Made by a program: the position numbers and the translations under genes
Shown: positions 1 to 8,284 of the stretch, in pieces
How positions within the stretch are numbered: position 1 is the stretch's first letter
How the letters are laid out: the number at the start of each line of letters is the position of its first letter
Notes under the pieces: model-generated
The model's database searches: none
Told to the model about the DNA's origin: nothing
Seen by the model: the letters and a program-made list of their open reading frames with translations, nothing else
Source: a virus
Reading direction: 5' to 3' (one strand)
DNA length: 27,794 bases
Virus record (IMG/VR): IMGVR_UViG_3300022690_001597
Span: 1 to 27,794 of that record

Positions 1-999
1 ATCGGTTTCTTTTTTTGACATAAGCATTTCAGTGGTTGTGTCAACTATTTTTTCACCAGCGATCTTCCCTTCTTTATAGAGAGCTGTAACAGACAGGCGA
101 GTCTTTTCTTCTCGGCGTTCTGATTTGAGTTTGTCCATTTCGGAATGAGTAACTGAAAGGTCTTTAGTAAGAGCTTCAATCTTAGCATCCTGAGAAAGTT
201 TTTCTTTTGAAAGATTTTTAGAATCTTTCTCAACCTTAGAGGCTTCTTCCTTTTTAGCGGCGTCGGCTTCTTCGGCTTCTTTTTCTTTAGCCTCTTTTTC
301 AGCGGCTTCGGTCTCTTCGACCTTAGTTTCTACTGCACTTACATCTTCACTGACTTCTTCTTTTTCGTCGTCATTGAGAGCTGTAACAGCAGTATTGAGC
401 AATTCCAACTCAGCGCGAGAGACATTGTCTGCCTTTGCCAAACTAGAAAGCATGAGTTTTACTGTTTCCATATTTGTAATGGTTAAAGTATGTAAAAGTT
501 TTTTCTTAGCATGAAGCTCCACCGGTTTCATTCCCGGAATAAAAGGTTCATTGGTAAGAGCGAGTCCAACAAGGACAAAAGGAGTTTTTTCCCCTGTCTC
601 AACATTCAAGTGAGGCATATCTGGTGTATGCACTTCAACACTGAAACCGCGGAACAACTCACCCTCCACTTTCTCTTTTCCAAGAGAGGTGAAACGTATT
701 TTTGCAAAAAGAGAATTTTTTTCTTTGCTGTTTTTGTCGACCTTAAGATCAAATATCCATCCTGCTGCTTCTCCTCCTTTATGGTCTAAGTTCACCGGCA
801 ATTCAGAGAATCCGTCCTCAGTCTTCATCCCGGAATCAATTATATTACCACGAAAATGTTCGACAATTTTATCGAGATTATGTTTCTTGAATTTTACCCC
901 GCCTCTTCCTTTGGAGAAATCACCTTCTCTCAATATCTCCTGCCATTTGGCATCAGTTTGAAGTGTCTTCTTGAGTAATATTCGATCGTATGCTTCCAT
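1..999 (-). CDS. Mu I-like prohead protease with C-terminal scaffold (partial)
   Basis: Reading right to left from ATG at 999, the frame stays open to base 1, so the C-terminus lies outside the window. The first ~165 residues look like the Mu gpI protease family: GRGGVKF near residue 32, VNLDHKGGEAAGWI near 70-83, RGFSVEVH, and the closing signature GLALTNEPFIPGM. In that family the protease cuts itself off and matures the head while its C-terminal part acts as scaffold. Here the second half is highly charged and Glu/Lys/Ala rich (KEAEEADAAKKEEASKVEK) with a coiled-coil pattern, as expected for scaffold. An internal ATG at 471 opens the scaffold-like half and could start a separate scaffold product, as in Mu gpI/gpZ; this is inference. 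It follows the portal in transcription order. Confidence 0.8.
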   Translation of the reverse strand, partial: MEAYDRILLKKTLQTDAKWQEILREGDFSKGRGGVKFKKHNLDKIVEHFRGNIIDSGMKTEDGFSELPVNLDHKGGEAAGWIFDLKVDKNSKEKNSLFAKIRFTSLGKEKVEGELFRGFSVEVHTPDMPHLNVETGEKTPFVLVGLALTNEPFIPGMKPVELHAKKKLLHTLTITNMETVKLMLSSLAKADNVSRAELELLNTAVTALNDDEKEEVSEDVSAVETKVEETEAAEKEAKEKEAEEADAAKKEEASKVEKDSKNLSKEKLSQDAKIEALTKDLSVTHSEMDKLKSERREEKTRLSVTALYKEGKIAGEKIVDTTTEMLMSKKETD

Positions 1000-1003
1000 G
1001 TAA

Positions 1004-1041
1004 AACAAAAAAATCCTGAAACTTGTCAGGATTTCTTTTTT
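1004..1041. terminator. Bidirectional hairpin with T tracts between portal and protease
   Basis: AAATCCTG (1011-1018) pairs with CAGGATTT (1027-1034) around an 8-nt loop. T-rich runs follow on both strands (1036-1041 on plus, 1004-1010 on minus). On the minus strand it sits between the portal stop and the protease ATG, so it may act as an attenuator, and its T tract also serves as the T-rich leader of the protease gene. Confidence 0.55.
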
Positions 1042-1087
1042 CTCTCCCATAGAGAACACAGTGAGTATCTACATTATTTCTTACTAT

Positions 1088-3415
1088 TTATTTTTTGTCA
1101 ATAATAAAGTTTACATATTCATATATGGCCTTCTTTTGAGCATCAGGTGTGGGCTCTCTTTTCCCCGTCTTGTGAAGATTATGCAGTACTAATATTTCTG
1201 AGCACATTGCCTTTTTATCCTTGTTATTTTTACTCATTCCTATTTTATCATATTGAATACTCAAGCTATTCACCTTTTTTCTTTGCTCTTTGCTAAGAGC
1301 ATGCTGCTCTTCACTATCTTCTTCTGAGATAGGAACGTAGTAATCTTTTGAATTTTGATGAATTGGGAATATGAGAGGATTTGCATTTTCATCGTCTCTT
1401 CTCGAAGCCCAGAATGAAATTGACCCGATCATGAATACATTCTTCATTGTAAATCCTTCTGGTCGCTCTACACTGAAACGATCGATTACACCTTCCGGAA
1501 CAACCATTTTCCATTCCTCAATGTCAGGATTTTCTTCGAATATAGCTTGTTTGTATGCAGATCGTGGATAAGTCTCATAACTCAATCGGAACCTATTCTT
1601 ATTCACGGCGCTATCAACAATGTCATCCACCTGGCTAAGTGCTATCGCTGCTACTGCAAATGTACCAAAATGATCATTTACCTTCTCACTAATATTAATA
1701 GGAGCCTCTATAATTACCTTCCCCATATTGAATATGTACCCCCTCTGGCTCCACGCAGTATTTCCTTTTAACTTCTGAGTAGTTTTTAGCCCTCTTGCAT
1801 ATGCTTGATTAGTAATCTTGTCAGCATGGTCTTTGTTGTATTTTTGCCCTAGCTTTTTATATTCCTCAATCGCTTTATTCTTTATGTCAAGCATGATCTG
1901 GAAATTTCCACTTTGTTGCAATACCGTCGATCCTGCCATCTTTGTGGTCTTTGCCTTTTTGTACTGATTCCTAATAAACTTCTTCAATTTATCTTCTGTC
2001 TTTTCGAAATCAGCATTAACCTTATTGAACTGATTGGTGATTTTTATTTCATTATTCGTTATTGAATCAACAAATGCTCTCTCTTTCTGCTTTATTGTCA
2101 AATCAGATTTAAGAGATTTCTTCATCTTTTCTTCGATTTCTTCTTCTTCATCAATATGGGATGTGCCATCTTCGATTCCCTCTTCCTCCCCTCCCTCTCC
2201 TTCCTGTTCTTCAAAATCCTCGTCCTCAATAACAGGCAAATTTAATGTTTTCCTGATTATGTTTTGAGTCTCTTGATCAGTGAATCTCATTCCAGACTTA
2301 GAAAGTCTCTCTATTGCTAATGAGAACTCATTCAAATCGACTTCTCCAATTTTTGACACAATTATCTTTGGGTAATTTTCTATATTGTCGAAATTCAGAT
2401 CGACAATCTGCTTAACAAGATGCCTATTTATCCTCTCAAGTATAAAGTCAATATTTCCTTTAAGTGCATTAAAAAGAAAGTCAGTCTCATTCTTGCTCTG
2501 TCCAAATGATCCAAAGCTTCTACCTGTAGAAAGGAATTTGCTTTGTAACGCGATTGCTATTTCCTGATCATGGTGCTCTATAGGCTTATTAATATCGGGA
2601 AGAGAACCATCTACTGTAGTAAACTTGAATTCAGTACCCCAAGGAGAATCAATATATCCTTGAGAATTAGATCGTATATTTCTAAGTGTATTCTCAGTCT
2701 GTGTTTTCTCTTCCGGAGATCTTTTTCCTTGTTCTGTTCTTTGAGCTGTTGGAATTCCATTAGCATGCCTCTCCATTCCCACGGCTTGGATCTTGTAAAA
2801 ATTATTCTTCATATACCAATGCTTATATGCAGGACGCAATAAGGAAACTCCCACTAGATTGTCTCCCTCTTGTTGATATGCAATATGAAATAGCTTTTCC
2901 CAGGGGATAGAATAATTATTGTGTTGCTCATTTTTTGTGAATGGATTTTTTGTAGCTATCTGTTCAATTCCAGGTCTTCCATCATTCGTCATGAATCCAG
3001 TGATCGAAATAGGGAGCCTTGGAGCGAGTTTTTTGTAAATTATTTTATCTTCAAATACTCCAAATACTTTTTCATGATACATAAATCCCCAATCATACAT
3101 CAGAAGGAGGTGTTGCAAAAAACCTCTCCATGACATATGCGGAGAAAACGCCTCTGCATCTATCCCGAATACACGACGCACAAATAGCGCAATATCAATG
3201 TCTCTTTCGTCTTCACTCCCACGTATCACATCATAATTCGCAGAAAGTATTGGATTCTTGCATGAAGAAATACCAGCAGCAACTGTTGCATCTGACTTTC
3301 TCATTTCATTAAAGATCTCTATCGATGCAGGAAATATGAGATCAGTATTATAATCAGAAGTTATGAATCCGCCCAAAACATCTGTACCTGTACCGCCTAT
3401 CTCTGGCATATGCAT
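1088..3415 (-). CDS. Portal protein, Mu gp29-like (DUF935 type), with long C-terminal extension
   Basis: Portal subunits form the dodecameric ring through which DNA enters the head. The N-terminal ~400 residues fit the Mu gp29/DUF935 portal pattern: ASIEIFNEMRKSDATVAAGI, then SWRGFLQHLLLMYDWGF, IPWEKLFHIAYQQEGDN and LLRPAYKHWYMKNNF. The protein is 775 aa, whereas gp29-type portals are usually about 500. An acidic tract (EDEDFEEQEGEGGEEEG, then EEEEIEEKMKK) separates the portal part from ~330 residues containing AYARGLKTTQKLKG and a DYYVPI segment. The C-terminal part could be a fused minor head (gp30/MuF-like) domain, but I do not see a decisive motif. The start may be the first ATG or the one two codons later (MPEIGG). 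It lies just after the large terminase gene, the normal order. Confidence 0.8.
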   Translation of the reverse strand: MHMPEIGGTGTDVLGGFITSDYNTDLIFPASIEIFNEMRKSDATVAAGISSCKNPILSANYDVIRGSEDERDIDIALFVRRVFGIDAEAFSPHMSWRGFLQHLLLMYDWGFMYHEKVFGVFEDKIIYKKLAPRLPISITGFMTNDGRPGIEQIATKNPFTKNEQHNNYSIPWEKLFHIAYQQEGDNLVGVSLLRPAYKHWYMKNNFYKIQAVGMERHANGIPTAQRTEQGKRSPEEKTQTENTLRNIRSNSQGYIDSPWGTEFKFTTVDGSLPDINKPIEHHDQEIAIALQSKFLSTGRSFGSFGQSKNETDFLFNALKGNIDFILERINRHLVKQIVDLNFDNIENYPKIIVSKIGEVDLNEFSLAIERLSKSGMRFTDQETQNIIRKTLNLPVIEDEDFEEQEGEGGEEEGIEDGTSHIDEEEEIEEKMKKSLKSDLTIKQKERAFVDSITNNEIKITNQFNKVNADFEKTEDKLKKFIRNQYKKAKTTKMAGSTVLQQSGNFQIMLDIKNKAIEEYKKLGQKYNKDHADKITNQAYARGLKTTQKLKGNTAWSQRGYIFNMGKVIIEAPINISEKVNDHFGTFAVAAIALSQVDDIVDSAVNKNRFRLSYETYPRSAYKQAIFEENPDIEEWKMVVPEGVIDRFSVERPEGFTMKNVFMIGSISFWASRRDDENANPLIFPIHQNSKDYYVPISEEDSEEQHALSKEQRKKVNSLSIQYDKIGMSKNNKDKKAMCSEILVLHNLHKTGKREPTPDAQKKAIYEYVNFIIDKK

Positions 3416-3471
3416 ATTTAAAAGTAAGGTCAGGCATTATTATTTTCTTTTTTTATCAAGGTTTTGTCAAT

Positions 3472-4728
3472 TTAAAACACTTGCTCCATCAAGTTTGCGG
3501 TAATAAGTCCATCCGTCTGTTGGGATCGAAATTCTTCCAGTCCGTCCTTTCCAAGCTTTATCATTGCAACATATCTTGCCTGATCGATAAAATGGTTGTA
3601 TTCGTCTATAGGCATATTTAAAGACTTTCCGTTTTTGTCTTCTCGCCATTTATATTTTTTGAATTCACTAATAGCATTGATACTTTCCTTTGTGATCTTG
3701 ATATTGTATTGCTTTAGTATATTTATTCCAAACATGATCGAGTCAGTGCCTTTCATTGCTGGTTTTATGTTATAGCCTTCACGAAATATTTCCTCAATTG
3801 ATTTCGGTTCTGCTGAGTCGCCTATGATCTCTTCATATTTCGAGAGAGACATTTCTTTTAATTTTTCTATAATGTCCTGATTCGTGAGTCCGGTTTCATA
3901 AAACCCTTCTTCCAAATATAAGTCTTTGCCGTCCACATACATTGATCCGAATGCCGAAGGAGAGTTTGAATATCCAAAATCAAGCCCATGTCCAAGAAAC
4001 TCAGCACTCGCAGGTACTGCGTCAACTATTTCAAATCGTTCAAAAACAAGTCCTTTGAGTCTTGCCCTCTTACCCAGTCCATATACTTCCCACATATATT
4101 TGTCAGAAGTTCCTTGTCTCACATTATCAGGATTATTTGGGTTGTATGACTTTATTTTCTTGACAATTGACTCTTCAAGAAATGGATTATCATTAAATGT
4201 AGAATGAATCATTATAGCGTCATCTCTCTTGAGCACACGATCAAATATCCAGTGTTCGTCATCTGAAGGATTATAATCGAGCATACCAAACAATGAAGTA
4301 CGCATTTCTAATTGATCGAATACTTTTATATTGCTCTCCATTGCTTCATTGATCCAGAACACGTCTTGCTTTCTTCCTTTGAATTTCTCCGGGTAATCAA
4401 GCCCAAAGAAAGCGAACTCGCATCCGAATACTTCATACACCTGATCAGGTCTGTTTCGATTGATCTCAGGCTTCACAGGTATATTATACATGTTCAATAT
4501 TTCTTCGAAGTCCTTCAGAAGAGTAGACTTCAGCCATGTCATTTTCTCTCTCACAATTGTGTAAGTAAGTTTCTTCTTTGATTCGTAGCCCAAAACCATC
4601 AAAATTTGCATTATGGAGAATGTCTTAGTTGACCTTGAACTCCCCTCATTGACTATGATCTTGTATCCGTCTTCAATTGCTTTTAGGTTCTTGGTGTATA
4701 CGCTACTGTGCTCTATTCTTAGTTGCAT
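3472..4728 (-). CDS. terL: Terminase large subunit
   Basis: ATPase-nuclease that packages phage DNA into the prohead, of the Terminase_3/PBSX-like type. Counting from ATG at 4728: Walker A variant GSSRSTKT at 29-36, Walker B-like DVFWINEA at about 122-129, and DYNPSDDEHW at about 151-160 (ATPase coupling region). The nuclease acidic residues are in GLDFGYSNSP (D250), IIGD (D304) and HFIDQARYV (D382). At 418 aa it is near full family length. The frame continues upstream to a TTG at 4770, but the ATG gives the usual short N-terminus. It overlaps the end of the YopX gene by 26 bp. Confidence 0.93.
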   Translation of the reverse strand: MQLRIEHSSVYTKNLKAIEDGYKIIVNEGSSRSTKTFSIMQILMVLGYESKKKLTYTIVREKMTWLKSTLLKDFEEILNMYNIPVKPEINRNRPDQVYEVFGCEFAFFGLDYPEKFKGRKQDVFWINEAMESNIKVFDQLEMRTSLFGMLDYNPSDDEHWIFDRVLKRDDAIMIHSTFNDNPFLEESIVKKIKSYNPNNPDNVRQGTSDKYMWEVYGLGKRARLKGLVFERFEIVDAVPASAEFLGHGLDFGYSNSPSAFGSMYVDGKDLYLEEGFYETGLTNQDIIEKLKEMSLSKYEEIIGDSAEPKSIEEIFREGYNIKPAMKGTDSIMFGINILKQYNIKITKESINAISEFKKYKWREDKNGKSLNMPIDEYNHFIDQARYVAMIKLGKDGLEEFRSQQTDGLITANLMEQVF

Positions 4729-5188
4729 CTTGTTTTGGTAAAAGGTCAGGGGTTTCGTAGATGTTGCCAATTACTTCTTTTTGATCATTGTTCTTTAACA
4801 AACTCCAAAGACTCGAATAAACATCTTTTCCATCTTCAGGGTCTTTTCTCTTAATTCTCCATTCTCCACATTGCATAACTACCTCACTATTCACATCTTC
4901 ATGCTTTTCTCCACCTCCTAAAATGCGCATGCCATTCGGGCAATTTGAATACGTTACAGGAATAATATCCCCCTCATAAATTTCTTTTCCGTTCTTATCA
5001 TTGAGTCCTGTAAATTGTCCTACTGTCTTTGGATCAACATAGTGATCTTCATGTCCACCATGATCTTCATTGAAATGTCTAATAATAGAGATTATTTCAC
5101 CATTAGTATCCAGCCCCTTATAAAAATAGCCATACACCCATTCATCATTATCAATTCGTTTGCCTCTGAATTTTATCTCTCTGGTCAT
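4703..5188 (-). CDS. YopX-family protein
   Basis: The N-terminus REIKFRGKRIDNDEWVYGY, the middle QFTGLNDKNGKEIYEGDII and the C-terminus EVIGNIYETPDLL are the three hallmark blocks of the phage YopX family. Length (161 aa) is typical. The biochemical role of the family is not established; members are common in phage and prophage accessory regions. It overlaps the following terminase gene by 26 bp, so the last residues (PKQDATKNRAQ) lie beyond the usual family end. A shorter, divergent YopX-like gene lies at 15415 on the other strand. Confidence 0.88.
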   Translation of the reverse strand: MTREIKFRGKRIDNDEWVYGYFYKGLDTNGEIISIIRHFNEDHGGHEDHYVDPKTVGQFTGLNDKNGKEIYEGDIIPVTYSNCPNGMRILGGGEKHEDVNSEVVMQCGEWRIKRKDPEDGKDVYSSLWSLLKNNDQKEVIGNIYETPDLLPKQDATKNRAQ

Positions 5189-5192
5189 AGTG

Positions 5193-5552
5193 TTATTTGG
5201 TTAAATATCCTCTTTCTTTTTCTACTCGGAGGAGAAAGGCTTCAAAAGACTCCTTGTCGTCCTGTTCAAAGTCTACTGAAAAACTATTCATAAGCTTTCT
5301 CCATCGAATTTGTATCCCTACGTAGTTTGTCATTACGTCTAACAAAACTTTCTCATCTTTCTTTCTTGCCATCTCCACAAAGTTTTCAAATGATAAGCCT
5401 GTGAGTTTGGCTTCTTTTTGAAATTCATCCGAAGGAACATCTTGTCCATTGAATTGCAAAGAGTCACAAACTCCTAACCCCCTTACTTTCCCCAATTTAT
5501 CAGAAACACCTCGATATTCAAACACATTTCCGAATTTGTATATATCAATCAT
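5193..5552 (-). CDS. Hypothetical protein, 119 aa
   Basis: Starts ATG (MIDIYKFGNVFEYRGVSDKLG) after a T-rich leader (TATTTTTATTTACAAGACG). It ends in TAA four bases before the YopX start, so both are in one transcription unit. The C-terminal half (RWRKLMNSFSVDFEQDDKES and beyond) is charged and probably helical. No family recognised, no transmembrane segment and no metal-binding cysteine pairs. Confidence 0.7.
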   Translation of the reverse strand: MIDIYKFGNVFEYRGVSDKLGKVRGLGVCDSLQFNGQDVPSDEFQKEAKLTGLSFENFVEMARKKDEKVLLDVMTNYVGIQIRWRKLMNSFSVDFEQDDKESFEAFLLRVEKERGYLTK

Positions 5553-5571
5553 CGTCTTGTAAATAAAAATA

Positions 5572-5799
5572 CTAAATCGACTTCTTAAGCATGTCTATCT
5601 CATCCTGTGTCTGTTTTATGAATCTCTGGTCTTCCTTTTACAAAGTCTTTTTCCGTAAAAGACTTTCTTCTTCCATCATCATTATTTCTTCATACGTCAT
5701 GCCACCTTGACGCATGATGTCATACACTTTCATGTCCCATTCTGCTTTCATTACACATTCTGTCATTTTCAAGCTTATTTCTTCTAATTTCTTATTCAT
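5572..5799 (-). pseudogene. Small charged protein with in-frame TAA at codon 54
   Basis: ATG at 5799 opens a 53-codon frame (MNKKLEEISLKMTECVMK...) ending at TAA (5638-5640). The same frame then continues for 21 more codons of similar Lys/Glu-rich helical composition (KEDQRFIKQTQDEIDMLKKS) to a TAG at 5572. Either the gene really ends at the TAA and the continuation is chance, or the TAA replaces a sense codon such as GAA, CAA or AAA. No family homology is available to decide. The neighbour at 5823 also has an in-frame TAA. Confidence 0.5.
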
Positions 5800-5822
5800 A
5801 AGCTTTCAAATAAAGAACAAAA

Positions 5823-6032
5823 TTACTTGTGAAAAACAGGAATACTATATTTACCGCCCATTCTTACACTTCCTATAAAACTCAAATCTTGGTATGCACC
5901 ATTTCCCGACTTTCTCCTCGAAATCCTTGAGCCCTCTTCATTTATCACCACTACACCTTTACCAAATCCTTCGTCTACCCATTCTTAAATATTTTCGCCT
6001 GTGCTAGAAACTTTTACAACTTTTCTCTTCAT
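5823..6032 (-). pseudogene. Small protein interrupted by TAA at codon 16
   Basis: ATG at 6032 gives MKRKVVKVSSTGENI, then TAA at 5985-5987. The same frame continues for 53 codons (EWVDEGFGKGVVVINEEG, SRISRRKSGNGAYQDLSF, ending YSIPVFHK and TAA at 5823). The downstream part is well-formed protein sequence and fits the first 15 residues as one ~69-aa protein, but no ATG follows the stop closely enough to start it alone. I infer a disrupted or recoded gene. I do not recognise a named family. Confidence 0.6.
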
Positions 6033-6049
6033 AAAAACAAAATTACTTT

Positions 6050-6346
6050 TCAGGAATGCGTCCAAGGATTTGATCGAAGCAGTTTTCTTTGTGCATATTT
6101 CTCTTGTAATTCTCTCACTCTTCTCATGATCTGTTCATGGAGAGGTCGATTCTTTTTATCTCTCTTTTCTTCAAATCTTTCCCTCATCATCTTTTTATAA
6201 TTCTTTTCTATTCGCTCATTCTGTCTCTCCTCTTTACGATCCTTCAATTTCTTATTTCTCCATTCCTTTGTGTTCTGTGGCGCCCTTGGCGTTATGACAC
6301 CGCATTCACGTTTTGATTCTCCGTTGTTGTTTTTCCACTTGTCCAT
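6050..6346 (-). CDS. Very basic, helical hypothetical protein
   Basis: 98 aa with dense Lys/Arg/Glu (KKLKDRKEERQNERIEKN, MMRERFEEKRDKKNRPLHEQ). It is probably a nucleic-acid-associated helical protein, though that is inference from composition only. It starts after a T-rich leader (ACTTTTATATTTTATTCAATAAC). It ends in TGA; in another frame the same DNA reads FDQILGRIPEK then TAA, so the last ~15 residues may be affected by an indel. Low-complexity A/G-rich DNA makes the frame less certain than usual. Confidence 0.55.
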   Translation of the reverse strand: MDKWKNNNGESKRECGVITPRAPQNTKEWRNKKLKDRKEERQNERIEKNYKKMMRERFEEKRDKKNRPLHEQIMRRVRELQEKYAQRKLLRSNPWTHS

Positions 6347-6368
6347 GTTATTGAATAAAATATAAAAG

Positions 6369-6923
6369 TTATTTCTTCTTTTTCTTCTTAGGTTTTGGCA
6401 TCGGGTTGAAGTCTTTCATTTTTGAAGTTGGATTCCTACGAAAAGGATCATATGGAACTGTCAGTGGATGTATCTCTTGAGGTGGTTCGATCTCTACTGG
6501 TTTCAAAAGTATTAATTCCTTTTTAAGGTGACCAGGTGGCACTCTAGCGCCAAGGCAATCCTTGCATATCTTCCACTCTTCACCGTCTTCCCATTTGTAC
6601 CACAAATGCATTTTCTCAATATTGCAGAAATCGCATGGGGCTACGTTGTCATTTGATCCATTTATACTTATATTCTGTGAAGACTCTCCCTTCATCGTAA
6701 TTTTCGAAATTCGAGCGGCTCTTACTTCTAAGATTCCTTTATTTTCAACTTGGTCCACTATTTCGTCTGCCACCTCTTTTTTGGTCGGTTCTTTGCATTT
6801 CTCGCTCTCAATACTTCCTGCCTTCCAATATCCCACAACACCTTCAGCACCAATGACCTCACAATCTTCATCGCGATAATGCCTAAATCCCCGTTGGAAG
6901 TCTCGTTGTTTAACTGTTTTCAT
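6369..6923 (-). CDS. Hypothetical protein with zinc-knuckle-like CxxC pairs and poly-Lys tail
   Basis: 184 aa. The central segment CDFCNIEKMHLWYKWEDG then CKDC (around residues 98-124) is a four-cysteine treble-clef-like zinc site, suggesting nucleic-acid or protein binding. The C-terminus is Pro/Lys rich and ends in six lysines (PKPKKKKKK). It is preceded by, and overlaps by 14 bp, a tiny membrane-protein gene. Function unknown. Confidence 0.7.
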   Translation of the reverse strand: MKTVKQRDFQRGFRHYRDEDCEVIGAEGVVGYWKAGSIESEKCKEPTKKEVADEIVDQVENKGILEVRAARISKITMKGESSQNISINGSNDNVAPCDFCNIEKMHLWYKWEDGEEWKICKDCLGARVPPGHLKKELILLKPVEIEPPQEIHPLTVPYDPFRRNPTSKMKDFNPMPKPKKKKKK

Positions 6924-7041
6924 AGATAATAAGGACTAGAATAGGGAAAATATACCAAAAAACAGAGAATCCTATAACACCACCGATAGTAATACAAACA
7001 TAATAAGCCAATCCTTCTTCACTTTGTTTTACTTGTTTCAT
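6910..7041 (-). CDS. Tiny single-pass membrane protein, 43 aa
   Basis: ATG at 7041 overlaps the TGA of the upstream gene (ATGA). The product is MKQVKQSEEGLAYYVCIT followed by a hydrophobic stretch (GGVIGFSVFWYIFPILVLII), then YENS and TAA. One membrane span is predicted by eye. The ATGA coupling is the same junction style used throughout this phage, which supports it as a real gene. Role unknown. Confidence 0.6.
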   Translation of the reverse strand: MKQVKQSEEGLAYYVCITIGGVIGFSVFWYIFPILVLIIYENS

Positions 7042-7310
7042 AAGGCTTTCCATAAATTATATTCCTCAATTTGTTTCTCATTTGCATACTTTATACACCT
7101 TCTTATAATTCTTGCTCTTACTTTTAAAGGAGATCGAGGAGACATTCCCAATAATATATCTTTCTTCCTACTCTTATGTTTAGCCTTCAGCCTTTTGTCT
7201 CTCGCCATTCTTAATTCCTTGTTCTTTTCACGTTTCCCTTGAGAAAAGTATCTCTGATAAATACCACTCTTCTTTCTTCGTGCCGATCTTTCTAAACATT
7301 TTGAGCCCAT
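7038..7310 (-). CDS. Basic hypothetical protein, ~90 aa
   Basis: Highly basic (ARRKKSGIYQRYFSQGKREK, KRLKAKHKSRKKD). I chose ATG at 7310 (MGSKCLERSARRKK); TTG at 7346 and GTG upstream are alternatives that would add up to 12 residues. It lies between the small terminase and the tiny membrane protein, with an ATGA overlap at its end. The charge suggests nucleic-acid binding, but no known domain is visible. Confidence 0.6.
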   Translation of the reverse strand: MGSKCLERSARRKKSGIYQRYFSQGKREKNKELRMARDKRLKAKHKSRKKDILLGMSPRSPLKVRARIIRRCIKYANEKQIEEYNLWKAL

Positions 7311-7363
7311 ATCCAAAGAATAGCACACCTTGTCAGACAATAGCAAGTGGAAACTGTCAGACG

Positions 7364-7885
7364 TTATTTTTTGGGCGGCACTTCAATTGTCACTATACCG
7401 CTGATCTTCTCACCTCCACTGGTCACGTCCCTTGAGTCCTTCATGTCTGTCACGTTCTTTGCAGTGAAAATAAATGAGGCCGGAGGAGCTGATCCTGAAA
7501 GACCAATTTCGATGAGAAACTCCTTCTGCATAACCTTTGCTTGCTTATATGCCTCACAAAACTTAACGAGTTCAGGGTCAGGTTTCTTGTCATTTTCTTC
7601 GTGCATTCCCTTATCAGCCCACCTTTTTACAGTGAAGTATGCGACTTCGATATTCTTTGCAAATTTGAGTATTGTAGGAAATTTTTCAGGAATGTATTTG
7701 AACTTCTCACTTTTCCTTCTGACAGTACCGTCTTGGTAATATTCGGTCACTTGTTCCATTGTTTCCTTCTTGTACGGTTCGATGTCGAAGAAATCAATCA
7801 TAGCTTTCGTATATTCGGGTTTGAATTTTGTTGGAGCACCACCCTTATTGCCTACGGCATTTTTATTTCCTTTTGGAGCTGGCAT
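7364..7885 (-). CDS. terS: Terminase small subunit
   Basis: The N-terminus MPAPKGNKNAVGNKGGAPTK is the classic opening of phage DNA-packaging small subunits. It is followed by a helix-turn-helix-like region (FAKNIEVAYFTVKRWADKG, roughly residues 75-95) that would bind the packaging site. Next come helices for oligomerisation and the typical block SGSAPPASFIFTAKNVTDMKD. Length (173 aa) is normal. TerS recognises phage DNA and delivers it to the large subunit, here encoded ~2.6 kb downstream with seven small genes in between. Confidence 0.88.
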   Translation of the reverse strand: MPAPKGNKNAVGNKGGAPTKFKPEYTKAMIDFFDIEPYKKETMEQVTEYYQDGTVRRKSEKFKYIPEKFPTILKFAKNIEVAYFTVKRWADKGMHEENDKKPDPELVKFCEAYKQAKVMQKEFLIEIGLSGSAPPASFIFTAKNVTDMKDSRDVTSGGEKISGIVTIEVPPKK

Positions 7886-7970
7886 GAATTATTATTGAAA
7901 TTTTAAGTATGGCTATATGATACACTTTTTTGTACATTTATCAAGCGACTTTAAAATTATAAGAGCCTTC

Positions 7971-8255
7971 TTAAATGCCTTGTTCTTCTCTTATTTTTTC
8001 TAAACTATCCATGTTTTCTTTGTCTAACATCGGTTTCTTTCTGAGTCTGTCTACCGCCAATTGTTCCATTCTTAGCCTAGTAAATGCACGAGTCCAACTT
8101 GATTTCTCAAAACCGGTGATCGTAATTCTTTTATTCCGTATTCCATTTAACTGTTCTCTGTGTATCTGGGAATATATTTTATCAGAAGAAATTATTCCTT
8201 CTTTTTTTAGCTCAAGATATCTTTTATAAATATCTCTTCGAAATTGTTCAATCAT
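7971..8255 (-). CDS. Hypothetical helical protein, 94 aa
   Basis: MIEQFRRDIYKRYLELKKEG starts after a T-rich leader (TTTTTATTCTTTGATTTATATACC). The middle (ITITGFEKSSWTRAFTRLRMEQ) could form a small helix-turn-helix, and the C-terminus is charged. No family recognised. Confidence 0.65.
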   Translation of the reverse strand: MIEQFRRDIYKRYLELKKEGIISSDKIYSQIHREQLNGIRNKRITITGFEKSSWTRAFTRLRMEQLAVDRLRKKPMLDKENMDSLEKIREEQGI

Positions 8256-8284
8256 GGTATATAAATCAAAGAATAAAAATTGTT

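Noticed and set aside
45-233. 62-aa minus-strand frame
   Set aside because: It lies out of frame inside the scaffold-like half of the protease gene, which stays open across it.
511-961. Plus-strand frames across 511-961
   Set aside because: They are shadows of the minus-strand protease, whose family motifs are clear.
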